This document shows positions 42,806 through 56,351 of a stretch of 64,000 bases of DNA, piece by piece. The first letter of the stretch is position 1. Each line of letters starts with the position of its first letter. The DNA comes from Gyrodactylus bullatarudis (taxonomy: Eukaryota > Platyhelminthes > Monogenea > Gyrodactylidea > Gyrodactylidae). The stretch lies in assembly GCA_012064415.1 (NCBI GenBank), contig SSNU01000038.1, positions 223,630-287,629 on the forward strand, written 5' to 3'. The notes under the pieces were generated by a model. It did not search any database and was not told where the DNA came from. It worked only from the letters and a program-made list of their open reading frames with translations. A program made the translations under genes and the position numbers.

Positions 42806-44658
42806 GATAATATATTCGTGGTAATCAGGAATCTCAAGCAAGACAAAAACTTTATTATTGTTGAATCTCTTGAGAATGAAATTTATTACCTTTTAATCCT
42901 TTGTCAGGTACTTTTTGTTCTCTAAATCAGAAAAATGTATATTCCAAAGACTTGAATTATCTTAAATGTAAGCATATGTAAACAAAATATAAGGTGTCCT
43001 GTTTAAAGTTATTGATTATTAACTTTATAGAAATAATTTTCATAGGAATTTACAATTGCAGGATTTTATCGAAGCTTATTTGGAATAAAATATTAGAAAA
43101 ATTTGGTGCCTTTCAAAAGATAACAATAATTATATTATATGGAATTTTTCGGCTCTTTAGTTTCATTTTCCTTCCTGATCTTCTAAAGAAAAACACGGTC
43201 ATTGGCCAATAGGCTAGGGTGAAATTTTTAACCTCATATTAGGACTAACTCACTATAAATTCTAAGCATTATTTTGTATTGAAGCATGTGTCGAAAATGA
43301 TTCTCCATTATGTCATTCAGTTTTAAAAATCCAAAAATTTAAAATCGCCGCTCAATTTTTAATGAATTTCTACTACGCAATCACTAAAATTCGGAATATC
43401 TTGGCCATTCAATGAGTTTCTTAATTTTTATCTTCAAAAATAGTAATCTTATCATCAAGAAGCGATTCATGGTAAATTTCGTTGTTTTATCATTTTCGTG
43501 GGATATTGTGGGAAAAATGGGCAATGACATAATGGAGAATGACTTTCACGCTCTAAAATAATGGAAAACATGATCTGAGTATTAAAATTTATCATCAAAG
43601 TAAGTCCTCTCGTGAGTTGTTTTGGTCAATTCTCATTTTCATTTCAACTAAAATAACTTGAATGAGATCAAATTTCTTTCTGAAATGAGTCAAAATAAGA
43701 ATCAGGATTGTTAGAAATGTTACAATTTCTGTATAATCAAATGTGTACCTATTTCAGGGATACATCTTTTCTTTTAATTCTGAAGGCATTCATCATTTTT
43801 TTTCAATTTGTAACCTCATATTGGATAATTGGATTGATGGAAAATCTCTAGTGTCTAGGAATTGGGTCTAGTTTGTTTACAATGAAACGAAAAGTAATGA
43901 ATTTCAATGATTAAAATTTGAATTCTCTCTAAGATTGCAAACACTATCTTTTATAGAAAATTTTATATGAATCGAAACTAAAATTTATTCTGAACTACAT
44001 TTTCACCCAGGGAAAATCAAATTGAACACATTAGAATTGAAAAATCTATCCCTAGTGATTAGCAAAACGACTGTATTCAACAATACCTTTGTTGTGAAGA
44101 AGGATGGAAGAAATGTTTTCCTATGAAAAAATTAATTATAGATGTCGTGATAAAAACTCTTTTTTGATTTAACCGCCAAAAAAATCTCCCAATGATTTAT
44201 TACTTCTAATAAGAGATATTTTGAAATTAATACTTTCGTGTGAGAATGAGATTTTCAAATTACACTTAAAACTTTTTTAAATTTCATCAATTTTCATGAA
44301 AACTCTTGATTATTTAATGGTTATTTTCTGAACAGCATAATCGAAACCGTTTACTGATAACAACGAAGGATTTCTTCAATTTCTTATACAAAGACAAGAT
44401 ATCCCCGTAATTTTCAGACAACAGGGGTTTTCTTTTATTAATTCTGATTAAAGATGAAGAAAATATATTTCTAATTGTACAAACATTAAAATAGGAAAAT
44501 AATGTCTGAGATTATAATAAAACGATATCTATTTATTATCACACGGGATAAATAAATTTTAATTATCATTTCATACATAAAGAAGCTATCGAATAATTCA
44601 GGATAAAGGCTTCTGCGCGAACGAAAAGTTACAGAAGTTGTATATTTCAATACATTTT
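42806..44658. other. Non-coding spacer with one dispersed repeat
   Basis: 43310-43560 is related, inverted, to 15365-15600. The rest is AT-rich sequence upstream of the BAMBI ectodomain exon (it could hold the intron before the missing signal-peptide exon). No exon was recognised. Confidence 0.4.
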
Positions 44659-44823
44659 GCCCGGTGTGGCGTAGTGATATCTCTCTCTGCTCTCATTCGG
44701 ACCCTCTTACTCTCGGTCCGAGGTTCAAACCCTCCCACACCGGGCACATTGAACACTCTTTCCCTGTTCCCTTATTTGTACAAATCATTTCTATGAATAA
44801 ATATAAAAGTTTCAATTTCAAAA
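44659..44823 (+). mobile_element. Second tRNA-related SINE, with an 11-bp perfect terminal stem
   Basis: Begins GCCCGGTGTGG (44659-44669), with its exact complement CCACACCGGGC ending near 44746. A-box-like TGGCGTAGTGA is at 44667-44677 and the B box GGTTCAAACCC at 44722-44732. After the tRNA-like part comes a tail ending in TTTCAATTTCAAAAT. The 11-bp closing stem is longer than the 7 bp of a tRNA acceptor stem, so this is a tRNA-derived element, not a tRNA gene. A fragment is at 31535-31617. Confidence 0.65.
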
Positions 44824-47800
44824 TAAAAAATATGTGATTTTTACACTGTCACTGCAATCAAATTTCTGCTAAAAACGATTCAAATTGATAATAGAGGATT
44901 GAGAGGGAAAATCAAAATTTTGTTAGTGTTGGGACTTATGATTTTTTGCATGCAAAAACTGTTTAAAGTTTATAAACAAAAACAGAACCAGGGTTCTCCA
45001 CCACCTTTTGATTTACCGCTCATTCCATGCTTTTTTTTAATTTAAACTCTGATAACTGTATAATATTCAGGTAAAAGGTTCACAAATGTGGTTTTTCAAG
45101 TTTTATTCGTTTTTGTTTAAAAAATACAATTTTCCATCAGGAAAGCCAATAAAATGTCAGAAATATGTAATACATTGTAAGTTTCACTAGCATTGTTTAT
45201 TTTTTATCAGAAGTTATGGGTTATCATGTGTATTAGCTTGATCAAAGATAAATGAGTAAGTATTCTCTGTTCATGAGAGATAAGAGGTTCAGTCAATATT
45301 TCATAGTTAAAAGACATAAAATTTATTCCCATGAAAAGTTACATAACTATAGAAGAATGAAATTTATAACAGTAGTATTTATTATTCGGAAATACTAGAT
45401 CTTAAACTCTTTATTTTGGTCATACTCATCTGTGTGATACTTGCCATATAATGTGATCACTAGGGCGGTCACAAAATAGCATTTTTTCAGAAGATTACAA
45501 TTACAAATATTTTATATACTACTGTAAGTAAATTATAAAAAAATATTTTTTTCGTTTGGGAAGAATACAGAACATTGCGTCCAAACGTCTGATCAGACAT
45601 TTAATTAAGGAACGAATGAGGTTCAATTATGTCACAAGCTAAGAAATTTTCTATGACCAATTAAAAACCTTACAAGATTGAGACGCATTAGAAACAGCTT
45701 AATTCAATTGTAGAGATGATAGTAATCAAGAAAAATCACCGAGAAAAATGTGGACGCTTTAGAATCTTGAGTTGACCATCAAGCACCTTGAATTCGAAAA
45801 TAAATTGATTCTAAAGGAGAAATTACATCGAAAATTCATTAATAAGCCAGATCGGGAAAAATATTTTACATTGATTGTTTAGAAGACTATGGAAAAATTA
45901 TATTTGTGTTTTCAAAAAAAGGGCAATTTTTTCAAACTTTGACCTAGAATATTTTGTTGATTCAAAGGTTAGAGGGTTGACCAAAGAATTTTCAGGAATA
46001 CAATGAGACAAGGAAACCAGATTTGCAAAATGATTCACCTCATCGGTTGGTAATTAGAAAAAAAAACGTTCTTTCTAATAAATATAATCTGATTATTCAA
46101 TAGCTACACATTTATTCAAGTAATTAAATCCCTGATCAGGTACTTGAGAGTACTTGAAGAAGGAAATCTAACGTAAATTAATATAGAATTTAATAACACA
46201 ATTTCTATTGTCTGATTCAATCAGTGTGATAAGTTATCACTTAGGTACGCAGATAATAACAGAAATAGTTTTCAAAATTAACATTTTCAGTAATTCTGCA
46301 TAGTCTGAAAATGGCGATTTTTTTAGCATTAATGTGAAAATACAATCTACAGGCTAAGTACCTTTCAATGTTCCCCATAGTACAAATTTTCATTTTCGAA
46401 AGTATCTAGATCAAATTTCATTTGATTTATATCCAAAATTTTGTTGTCCGCCATCTCATGCTTGATACTTGCCTAAGGTTGAGTTAAACTGATAGGTTTT
46501 TGAATTTGATGAATTTCGAACATCATAGTAAAGTTTCTTCTCAAACCAGAGTAGTTTATTTATGAGAAAATTTTACCTACCAGTCCAGTTGAATGAGAAA
46601 ACTTATGTACTGTAATAACAATCAAAAAGAACTTACTTTCATCCAACTGTTAAATTTGATTCATTCACCGAATTACTTAATTGAAATGAAAAAAAACTTT
46701 TCTAAGAATTTCAAGTTTTCTTACACATAAATTCATCAGGGTCTGATAAATATTTTTTGATTCCTATCAACTTGTGAGTAGCTTTCCTTTTTTGAATTAA
46801 ATTCGTTAGTAGAAGGATATCTAATTTCATTCGGTCTGGTAACAAAACAACTAATATTATTTTATCCAAATTACAAAAAATATTCTTAGCCTAAGAATAT
46901 CATGTTCTGATTTATCTATTGTTACCTAACTTTCAGGACGAATTTTAGCAACGATCAGTTAGCATAATTATTAGCCAGACGATAGAACCATTGAGATTTG
47001 GTTTGACTTATTTCTAGTCGTCAGATGGAATTTCACTTTAATTTCATCAATCGATTTCCTGAATTTTGTAAAAAATGTTTACTGTAAACAAGTAAACATA
47101 TTGCAAGTAGCATAGACAAAATCATTTCGTCAGACTAATCAGAATAATATTGTATAACATCTTGGCTGTAAAGAGCCAATTTTCAGACATTTCCCATACT
47201 AATTCCATAGATTACAAGGAAGAGCTGATAAAAAAACTGAATTCATTCATACTACAAATAGATACCATCATGGCATCCAGACATGGCAAGGTTACGACCA
47301 GTAGAATGTATACCTGGCGCCTAATATTTTCCTAATGAGAAAAAAGGTAATATAACTTAATAATAAAAACTCCTTAGTCATAACTTTTAGTTATAAAAAA
47401 ATATTATATGCGTTTTTAGTTAAAAAACAACATTATGAATGGATTGGTTGAATTCTTAGCTCTATTCTGTAGAAGAAACGAATAAGATGGGCTACTTTAA
47501 CGAAAATACTTTTTCATTCATTAATCATTGTATGGAGGAAATTTCAATCTTGTTATTTATGTTAGAGGAATGATAAAGGGAAATTCCAGGAATTTAAGCA
47601 TAGGTCTTCAACCTTGTTGTCATCCTTAAATCAAAGATTATTTGATAGCCTGATTTAAAAATCAAAGATTATAGTTATCAAATTATACATTAAATTTACG
47701 TTATAAATATTTTGTCATCAAAATTCATGATTTTTGTTGAAAATTTTTCGTGATAAAAAACGACCGCTAAACTCGTTAAACGTAATAGCGCATATTGAAA

Positions 47801-49929
47801 AAATAAATCCTTTTAGTTGAAATTTTAAATTGTAAAAGGAATATTTCCAAACTTAAAAACTTTGATCTAGGTGCTAGCTAGATAGAATACATATTTGGAA
47901 TCAACACCTTTTAGAGAAATATAAAATATCTTGCTTAGCTTCAGGAAATATTCCTCGACAGATATTATCAATGGCTTAACCCTCTTAGATTAGCACCTCA
48001 AATTCAGATGAAAATTTCTTTTATATTGAGAGGTTTTCTGATGATTGAATTTCCGAGTATTTTCTAGAGATTCTGTGCTTCACCTTTAACAAAAGATCGT
48101 TGCCCATAGTCCTGACCTTGATTTAATTATTGTACTTTATCGATATAAATTAATCTTGAGATGAATGATCTAAAAGGATGCAATACTCAACACAACAAAA
48201 GACAAAAGGGCATTTAATGAGAAATTTATTTCACTATCCAGAAATATGATGGACATTCTACACATACTTAGTTGTATTTTTTGTCTTTTGATAATACAAT
48301 AGTAAGACTGATAACTTTCAAATCTCTATGTCAAAGTGAATTTGTGATTTAGACTGTTTTGTTAACTTGGCTCACAATGGTGAACAAAAAAAGAAATTTC
48401 TTTGAATTGCTTACGCCCAACTCAGATGGGATGTAGTCATTTTCAAATATTGTATATATTTTATGAAGGAATTCTCTTTGGGGATATACTCTATAGATTA
48501 AGGAAGAGTAAGTATGAGGATCAGATGGATCCTGAATCAGAGAGGATGGTTAAAAGATATAAAACCAGCATTCTAACAACAAGATCAATCATAAACTTGT
48601 CATTTTCGACAATAAATCTATGTGAATATTACAATAAAGAGAACAATATAGCTGAATGTGTTTTTATCGCGAATTAAATCTATCAATTCATAATTTTACT
48701 TGAGATGGATTTGGGAATCTATGATTTTTACAAAACATTCGATTTTTTCTTCGAATGTGTTTTAGGAATCCAGATCATGTTGCCCACTTTTATCATCTTA
48801 TCTTATGAATTCTGAAAATATGTCATTTTTCATTAATCAATTTTGATTTGATGCAAAATTACCATTTTTCGAACTTTAACCAGAAAGTTTTTATTGATTT
48901 GAAAATATAAGAGGGGTCAGAAATAAACAAGAAAACGAAATATAGATTTCCTACAGACCCACCATTCTCGAGGGATTTTGAATTATCGAAATTCATCGAT
49001 ATTCAAGTAGAGAAAAAGATCAGTGAAATTCAACTCCCAAATGATAATGACGTTGAGGAGTAGAACAAATTTAGCATAGTAGATTTTTACTTATTTTACC
49101 CTGATCCTAAAAAACTTCTTTTGACCACACTCCCTCTTTCAAATTAATACAAAAAATTGGAATTTGGCGCCAAATCGAAATTTGAAAAAAACGCCATATT
49201 TTTCTTAAAAATAATTTTTTTATCCACAATATGAACTTGCATTAGTAATATTTTTGGCCGATTAACTTGGTATCTTCATAGCTAAATTTTGATTTTTATA
49301 AAAATTGTCTCGGCACCGAAAGGGTTAAAAACATAATCTAAGTATTAAATTCTATCAGAAAAGTTAGTACTCTCTAGTTTCCAAAACGTTTTTTCTTTTC
49401 GATGTGGGCTTCTTAATCTTGATCATATTCATCATATTCGAGTTACGAAAAAATAAGCTTCAAATGTAGATTAGATTAGCATTTCTAAATAAAAGATATC
49501 AGTAGAAATTGATAACAGGTAAAAAGTAAATTTTTATTCTACTGAAGAATCTGAAATTTTAAATACATTTGGACAATGCTAACAAAAGAGCTTATTTATT
49601 TTCTTCTATGCTGTTTTGATTGTGTATGATCAAATAGAATTATATGAATGGGATCATATCCGTGGTTTTTTCGAATTCCGAGCAAGGGTTTAAACGTATT
49701 GATTTTATTGGAACAAACTTTACACTAAATCAGGGTTAAGATGACAAATTAAGACAGACTTAGTTCTTACTGATGATATCAGATAATCTATAATAAAACT
49801 GAGCCTAGCTTAAAGTTACTTTATTTAAATTAAGACTAAAAGGAAAAGGTTCAAATATACAACATTCAGACCTTAAACTTTTCGTGAGATTCCCAAATAT
49901 TTCATTGTAGGTGTTTGGGTAATATATCC
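44824..49929. other. Long stretch without recognised genes
   Basis: Mostly AT-rich. Diverged R2 pieces at about 45890-46040 and 48700-49230. Two short open frames (47150-47335 and 48402-48677, plus strand) have no recognisable motif and no supporting splice structure. Confidence 0.45.
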
Positions 49930-50117
49930 CACAAGAACGTCTTATTTGGTTATGGATTAGCCCATGTTGTTGAATGTTTACTAATGGATGATCCATAACC
50001 ATTATGGATCCCATCGTGATCGTATTAGTCATTAAGACGAATCTGTGTGATATGCTACCTAAGCACCTAGAATGAAATATTTCTTAACCTTTCTAAGTAT
50101 AGGTGCTGCACTATTCA
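49930..50117. repeat. Third copy of the foldback/SINE-associated repeat
   Basis: Shares AACGTCTTATTTGGT, GCTACCTAAGCACCTAGAA and AAGTATAGGTGCTGCACTAT with 4964-5130 and 5397-5465. It lacks the tRNA-like and ribozyme parts. Confidence 0.65.
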
Positions 50118-52132
50118 TTAATTAAATAATCTATCTTATAAAAAATCTCAAAAGATCTCAAATAGATACCTAAACTCTCATGAAATAATCAAGATTATTA
50201 AAATTTACATATTAGTAGATGGGATTTCTTAGAAAAGTCAAAAAGAAACCTTATTACAATGTTATAATTCTGAGGTTGCTGACCTCAGAATATCTTTCAG
50301 GAAATAAGGCAGCTAATGTCCCGCAATGTAATAATTATTACACAGAAATCTGATGAGAAACAAATTTAGAATCGTTTTATATTAAAATTGTGAGTTTTTT
50401 TCTTGATTGTTTTTTTTCTTACCGTTTCTGTAGGGTCAAACTATCTAATGAAATTACTTCCAATGAAATCTATCTAAAATAAAGTGACAGTAAAAGTTTT
50501 AAAATACAAGGATTTTTTTCAAGTTTATCTCTCAAGGGTGAACTTTAGCTTAACAATAAAGCAACATGTAACAGCAACAAGACATAAAAATACATCTATA
50601 GAAACTTTATTTATTTATACATACGATATGGTGTTGTCGTTATTTCTGTAGAATGTGTACACTGTGTGTACAGGTAAGAGAATAAGAGAACTAGAAAAAA
50701 GTAATTCACTCCTTAAAAAAATTATCCACGTTGATGTAACACTCTACGTTGAATTATATTATATTTTTTCAAGACTGAGAGATATAGAACTAAAAAATAT
50801 TGGAACTAAAAATATATTTACAAAAAGTTTTCTCTTTATGATTTCTCTCAGCGACACCTGTTTGAATTAGAAAAGAAAAGAAGAGGATCAAATCGAGAGG
50901 AGATTCAATCAATATTCTGAGGTAGAATATTTTTATAACTCAGGCTAGTTAACATGAAGAAGATGAGAATTTACAATTTTTACAAAGAATGAAAGTGCTT
51001 CTTCAGCGTTTGGGATCAAAATTTTATCGTTTTTGAAGATTAAAAGAAATTCGAACACTAAATGATGAATATCTGTAAACTTATTTCGCCATATCCGAAT
51101 CTTACCCAAAGATTCAAAATTGATGAAAAATCTAAGATCTAAGATTGAATAAGTGGAAATCTGGAAATCTCTGAATTTCAGAATTTCTTTTCTTTTAAGA
51201 ATTTATTTGCTCATTTTATATTCGAATCCAAGAAATATTTGTGTTCAGTTTTTTGAGATTTTTGTTTAAATATTAATAGTAAATTAGGTTTTGGCCCATA
51301 TGTTTTATACATCATTCGAATTATCCTGAAGAACTTATTCAGATTCTGACGATAATTTGCAAATTCTCTCTAGCCGATATCTCCTAAATTAAAAGTTGGT
51401 TTTACAGAAAAATGCGTATCAGCGTTTTCTCAGACCATACTTCTTTTCTCTGGGTCCTTAAGGGTTAAACTGCTGAGATGATAATATTTTAGAGCATAGA
51501 AGACGTCTAAAACCTAACTTTACTTGTTGCATTATCACATTTTCTTACGTCAAGAATAATTTTCAAAATCTATCTCTATAGTGGGAATATGGGAAAAAGC
51601 TTCATGGTACTTACAAAAATTTCATAAAGGGAATTTCATCATGAAGAACAATCTACAAGAACACTTGACTGGGCACAAGTAAACAATAAGAAAATGCATG
51701 CAATTTTATCAAGTAGTATCGTATTTTAGTAAGAAAGTACGACTGATTATATTTCGCGCCATTCAAGGATACAGAAATCTACGGACATTGAGTGATTACA
51801 AATTAAAGATAAAAAAATCTAGACTAGGAAAAAAAAGATTATTGTTGTCAAGGTAGAATGTTTATTATTTTTAGGATGAAAAATTGCATTGTACATATAT
51901 GGTAATTGTAATGTCCAAAATATGTGTGTAGGAAATCTCGAGAAAATAAAGCATTAATTTAAATCTTACATTTTTAGTTATCTATTAGAAATAACGAAAA
52001 CTCGGTAAGAAAGACGTCGAATGCGCTTAGTATGAGTAGAGCTGCAAAATTGCCATTTTGAGAGCAAAGTAAGAAGCTTAATTCTCTTTATTTCTCTTGT
52101 ATCAGAAATGTGAACAGAATTGAATGCTCCCC
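50118..52132. other. No gene recognised
   Basis: AT-rich sequence. A short stretch at about 50270-50330 (CTCAGAATATCTTTCAGGAA) recurs at about 40590. No ORF with family signatures. Confidence 0.45.
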
Positions 52133-52628
52133 TAGACTTGGACGGAATTTTGGAAAAATTACTTAAATCGCCCATCGATATGAAAAAACTAATCTTCAAG
52201 TATATAAATATAATCTCACCAAATATCGGTTCAAAATCCCTTTCCATGCTTCTGGAATAAGATAAACAAAATTGTGAAACTTTTCAAATTTAGAACGTTT
52301 TTTATTGTTTAATAATTATAATTTTAACTTGAATCCACATTATTTCTTTACATAAACTTGTAAAAATGACTTAAATCCTATTAAAATAGTTTTTTCAATA
52401 GCTCAAAACGAAATATCTCTCTTACTTTTCATGAATATTACAACTTTGATAGGTCAAAAAACGTTCTAAATTTGAAAAGTTTCACAATTTTGTTTATCTT
52501 ATTCCAGAAGCATGGAAAGTTATTTTGAAGCAAAATTTGGTAGGATTATATTTAAATACTTGAATAGGCGATTTTTTTCATATTGATAGGCGATTTAAGT
52601 AATTTTTCCACAATTCCGTCCAAGTCTA
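52133..52628. repeat. R1 foldback element, uninterrupted copy
   Basis: Ends TAGACTTGGACGGAATTTTG and CAATTCCGTCCAAGTCTA are inverted copies. About 496 bp. Its interior is in the opposite orientation to that of the copy at 41154-41627. Confidence 0.75.
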
Positions 52629-52739
52629 CTAATTACTGTATCCAAACACTAACTTGATCTTCTCACACCTAGATGTTAGAAATCGGATAAGCAAATGCCA
52701 ATTCTATAAGAGAGTCGAATGATATTCAACTCACAGTGG

Positions 52740-53760
52740 CAGATCTAGACGCGCTTCATCCTTTTTAGGACTCTTCAGTACACCATAGCCAGGAATTTGA
52801 TAATTTTCGCTACTTCGATAATTCAGAATCCTTCGAATATCGAAGTTAATCTCCCAAAAGATAATGAGGTTATGCATAAGAACGAATATAGCATATTTAA
52901 TTTTTTTGTGATCCTGAAAATGTTCTTGTGACCAGCTCAATTTTCAAAAGAATGGGAATTTTGGCGCCATTTTGAAATTTTAAAAAATGATCATATTGTT
53001 TTAGATTTCACTCTTCAAGTGTTAAAATAAGGCAACATATTAAAGATTCCGAAAGAAAAGTACAACATATTCGAATTCTTTAGGAAAAAATCGACCTTTT
53101 TGTTAAAATCATAGATTCCCAACTTCATATCGACCAATTTTATTATTATCCAATTAGAGAGTCGAATGTAGACATGAAATTTCAATAAGAAAGGAGCTTA
53201 AAATTGTTAATGAAAATTTCCTTTTTTAATGATACCGCTCCTGGAGTGACATGAAATTGTTGACAGAAATGCAACTCACTACAGGCGCTAAAAGTTTTGA
53301 CATTTAGGATAGAATGTGAAATACATCATGCATTGCACATGAATAAAAGTCAGAAAAAAGAGATGAAATAAATAGAAAGTAAGATAGATGAAGAGAAAGA
53401 GTACATTTCAAGCAATGGAATAAGTTTAAAAGTTAACAGTTTTATCCTGAAAAAAAAATGTATAAATCAACAAATTCATTTTTAAAATACATTCAACATA
53501 TTTTAATGTTGATAGATCAGAATGTAATATCACAGAAATTTAAAGTTTTATCAATGACCTCATGGGAAAAGAACATTTTGATTACTCAAATAATAATACA
53601 GTGGAATTTCTTAAACAAAGTTGGTTGGTATGAAGTTGGGAATCTATGATTTTTACAAAAATCTCGACAAGAAAGATTTTTTGGAATCCTACCCATTTTG
53701 CTCACATTTACGATTTGAAGAAAAGAATTCTGAAAAAAATATTTATTTTTACGAAAAATA
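52740..53760. repeat. R2 repeat fragments
   Basis: A right-end copy finishes at about 53145 (AAAATCATAGATTCCCAACT then TCATATCGACCA). A left-end copy starts at about 53625 (TTGGTATGAAGTTGGGAATC then TATGATTTTTACAAAAATC). Sequence between 53145 and 53625 shows nothing recognisable. Confidence 0.55.
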
Positions 53761-54073
53761 TATCATCTTTACTGAGTAAAAATCAATGATTTATAATTTA
53801 ATAAGCTTATTGATAATCCAAGGTGCCTGAAAATCACGAGTTTATCAAAAACGTCCGAGTATCCACTTAAATTTTTAATTTAGAAATAAATCTAAATGAC
53901 ATAAAGATGAGAATTTACTATTCTTACAAAAAACTCGATATTTTTCTCCGGATTCACAGAAAAAGAATATTTTTTGAATTCTAAATGGAATGAGCTAATA
54001 AGTTTTTGATATTCAAAAAACCTCAATTTGAATAAATTTAGGCCAATTTTTTCATTTAAAAAGGAGGTATATT

Positions 54074-54175
54074 TAAAACCATATGCGCATTTCTTAAAGC
54101 ATCATCAGTGGTATTAATTTAGAAATGATAAAAAAATTTAGGAAAATAGGAAAAATTGTTTTGTACCATGAATGG
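54074..54175 (-). mobile_element. PLE-A terminal repeat in inverted orientation (possible left end of copy 3)
   Basis: Reverse complement of the PLE-A terminal segment (TTTTATCATTTCTAA, then ACCACTGATGATGCTTTAAG, then AAATGCGCATATGG). It is nearest in sequence to the right end at 57651-57725, so it is likely the inverted left terminal repeat of the same insertion. The 2.2 kb between it and the coding remnant at 56352 has no PLE coding sequence, so the link is tentative. Confidence 0.55.
54078..54112 (-). ncRNA. Hammerhead ribozyme-like segment in the inverted PLE-A terminal repeat
   Basis: On the minus strand: ACCA, core CTGATGA (54108-54102), loop TGCTTTAA, GAA, palindrome ATGCGCAT, A at position 17 (54082), TGGT. 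All core bases are canonical. Stem II is weakened (TG/AA where the copy at 29538 has TC/GA), so folding may be poor. Confidence 0.6.
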
Positions 54176-56351
54176 AATCTGGAATCGCATTTATTAAAGT
54201 TTCCTTGTCTCATTGTGATGGGAATTTGGCGCTTACTCGAGATTTGAAAATTACCATGGTTATACTAGCAAAAATTTTTTTCCCCGTTTTAATTAGGGGC
54301 ATGAAACTTTTATACACCCATAATTTGGTAACCGTTAGATTCCTCATTTTTTCTTCCATTCAACAGTGTGACTTCTGTTTCACATTAAGGTTCATTACCG
54401 GAAAAAAATGAAATTATTGTGCAAATTTGTGTTTTGGCCAAATATCTCAGCTCGTGGACGCTCTAGCATTATTTTAAGGTCAGATTCGTGATCAGCGTTT
54501 GAAAGAAATATCCTGACCCCTCCACCACTCGTGTAATTTTAAATGATTTGCACATCTTTTAAAATGATTAACTCTGAACAAATAATTCTTGGTAACGAAT
54601 AGAAATGTATGCAATTTTAAAGTTGTCCTTCCACATGTTGAATTTAATAAAGCTTTTTGATATTTTTAAAATGGTGTATTCTAGTTCAATATTTTGCTCA
54701 GACTTTGGTCCTGAATCCAATGCTTTGCAGGCTTCAAATAATACCTAAAATTACTAACTTTATTATTAAAGAGCACCGTTAGGATAATTAAATACTCACT
54801 ATGTTTATGCGTTTTTCATTTTTCCTCTTATTTATCATTTATTTAAAATTTCATTCGTTTTCTAATGTCATGTTAGGATTTTTTCACGACAATAAAAAAT
54901 TGACAAAAATCATTTTTAAAAATCCTTTTCTTAAGGATTAACCCCTTAAATATTTTACGGTATTTTTTCAAAGTTACATTAAAAAGCATAAGGATAAGAT
55001 ATAACTTTAAGAGAAGAAAAAATTCCTTGAACCTTATTTTTTAAATTTCATTTAGATATTCATGATTTCAAATTTACTACAGGAAATGATAAATTTTGAA
55101 TTATTGGATAATAAGGATGTTTTTTGATAGGATCTGATAAAGTCCTAGGGGTGTTGTAAATAGGTTGAATGATTTTCCTATCTAAATGTATTGAAAGTCA
55201 AAATCCAATTATTTTCGAATTTTCAAAAGCTATAAATAATCAATCTTAGAATAAATTTTTGTTGTTGGAAGCTAACTATTTCTTCAAGCCAACTATGTAG
55301 ATCAGATATTTTCTTGAATCAATCGAAAATACCATGGATTGCCGTAGAAAATGTACAGACTACTCAAAAGTAGTGGAGTTTATTTTCGTGAAAAAATGTA
55401 ATTTTTTAGAACTTTTTTGTATTGACATCACCCCTAGGAAAAGGTTTTATCTAAGAGAAATTTCACACCTAGATTCCTTAAATGCTAAAGCATCTTTAGT
55501 TATGTAGGCATCTGTGAAATTGTTCTAAAAAAGTTATCCCTATTGGATATGACAAGATTTTTTAAATAAAATTTTTACGACAAATTAATATTAAAAATCA
55601 ACATAAATATGGAAAAACTGTGTACTACTCACTTGTTTTGGCAATTTCTATGGTTGAAATAATCAGAAGGATTATATGTAATTTTTTGATGTATTGATCC
55701 ATGTGAAACCAAATGAAATTCCTAGGTGACAGTTGACAATTTCATAAGTATTCTTCAAGTTGAATTTATCATCGATTATGAAAAGGGGAAAGTTAATTTC
55801 CTAATTGATTTGCACAACTGTTTCGATTTATGTGAAACTCTTTGTTCTTGAATTTAGGTTACAAGGGGAATTATCTAATAGTGATGAGTAAGTATGTGTC
55901 CACAAACCAGGGAATGGGGTGAAGATTAGGGTGAATGATTTCCAACTGTAATTTATAGAGGAGAAAATTCAATGTAGAAATGCATCACCAATATATATGC
56001 AATTGGCCAATCATATTCGAGAATAATCCTCGACCAATAAAAATCATTTATTTGATCATGTATCATAGATTAGTGTGATCAATTGCTTCTTGTACACAAT
56101 ACATTTTATAAAGTCGCTGAGATGGGAAAATTCCTATAGTTTTATTCTAATTGCTTTTGTTTCTGTATTGTAGTAATTATTTCCATGTAAAATATTTTGT
56201 AATTGATGATTTTACATCGATTATGGAGAGTATCTTTTTTTATTTAAAGTTCAAATTTACGATTTTATTATTTGTGTTTTTGTAACAATAAATCGGGATT
56301 TCAATTAGATGTAATATGGATAATATTTTTGAATAAATTGCTAACCTGTTT
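54176..56351. other. No gene recognised between the two halves of PLE-A copy 3
   Basis: AT-rich. No RT motifs, no TIRs with duplications. One open frame at 54172-54411 has no recognisable motif. Confidence 0.4.

Noticed and set aside
42647..42841. Signal-peptide exon for the BAMBI-like gene on the minus strand
   Set aside because: The ORF lies in a MITE and has no hydrophobic leader followed by a phase-1 donor.
44659..44746. A functional tRNA gene
   Set aside because: An 11-bp end stem, no proper anticodon arm and a repeated 3' tail indicate a tRNA-derived SINE.
47150..48677. Two short ORFs (47150-47335, 48402-48677) as possible exons
   Set aside because: No family motif, no consistent splice sites, no neighbouring exons in frame.
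50655..50870. Plus-strand ORF starting MYTVCTGKRIRELEKS
   Set aside because: Short, with no homology recognised and no splice structure.
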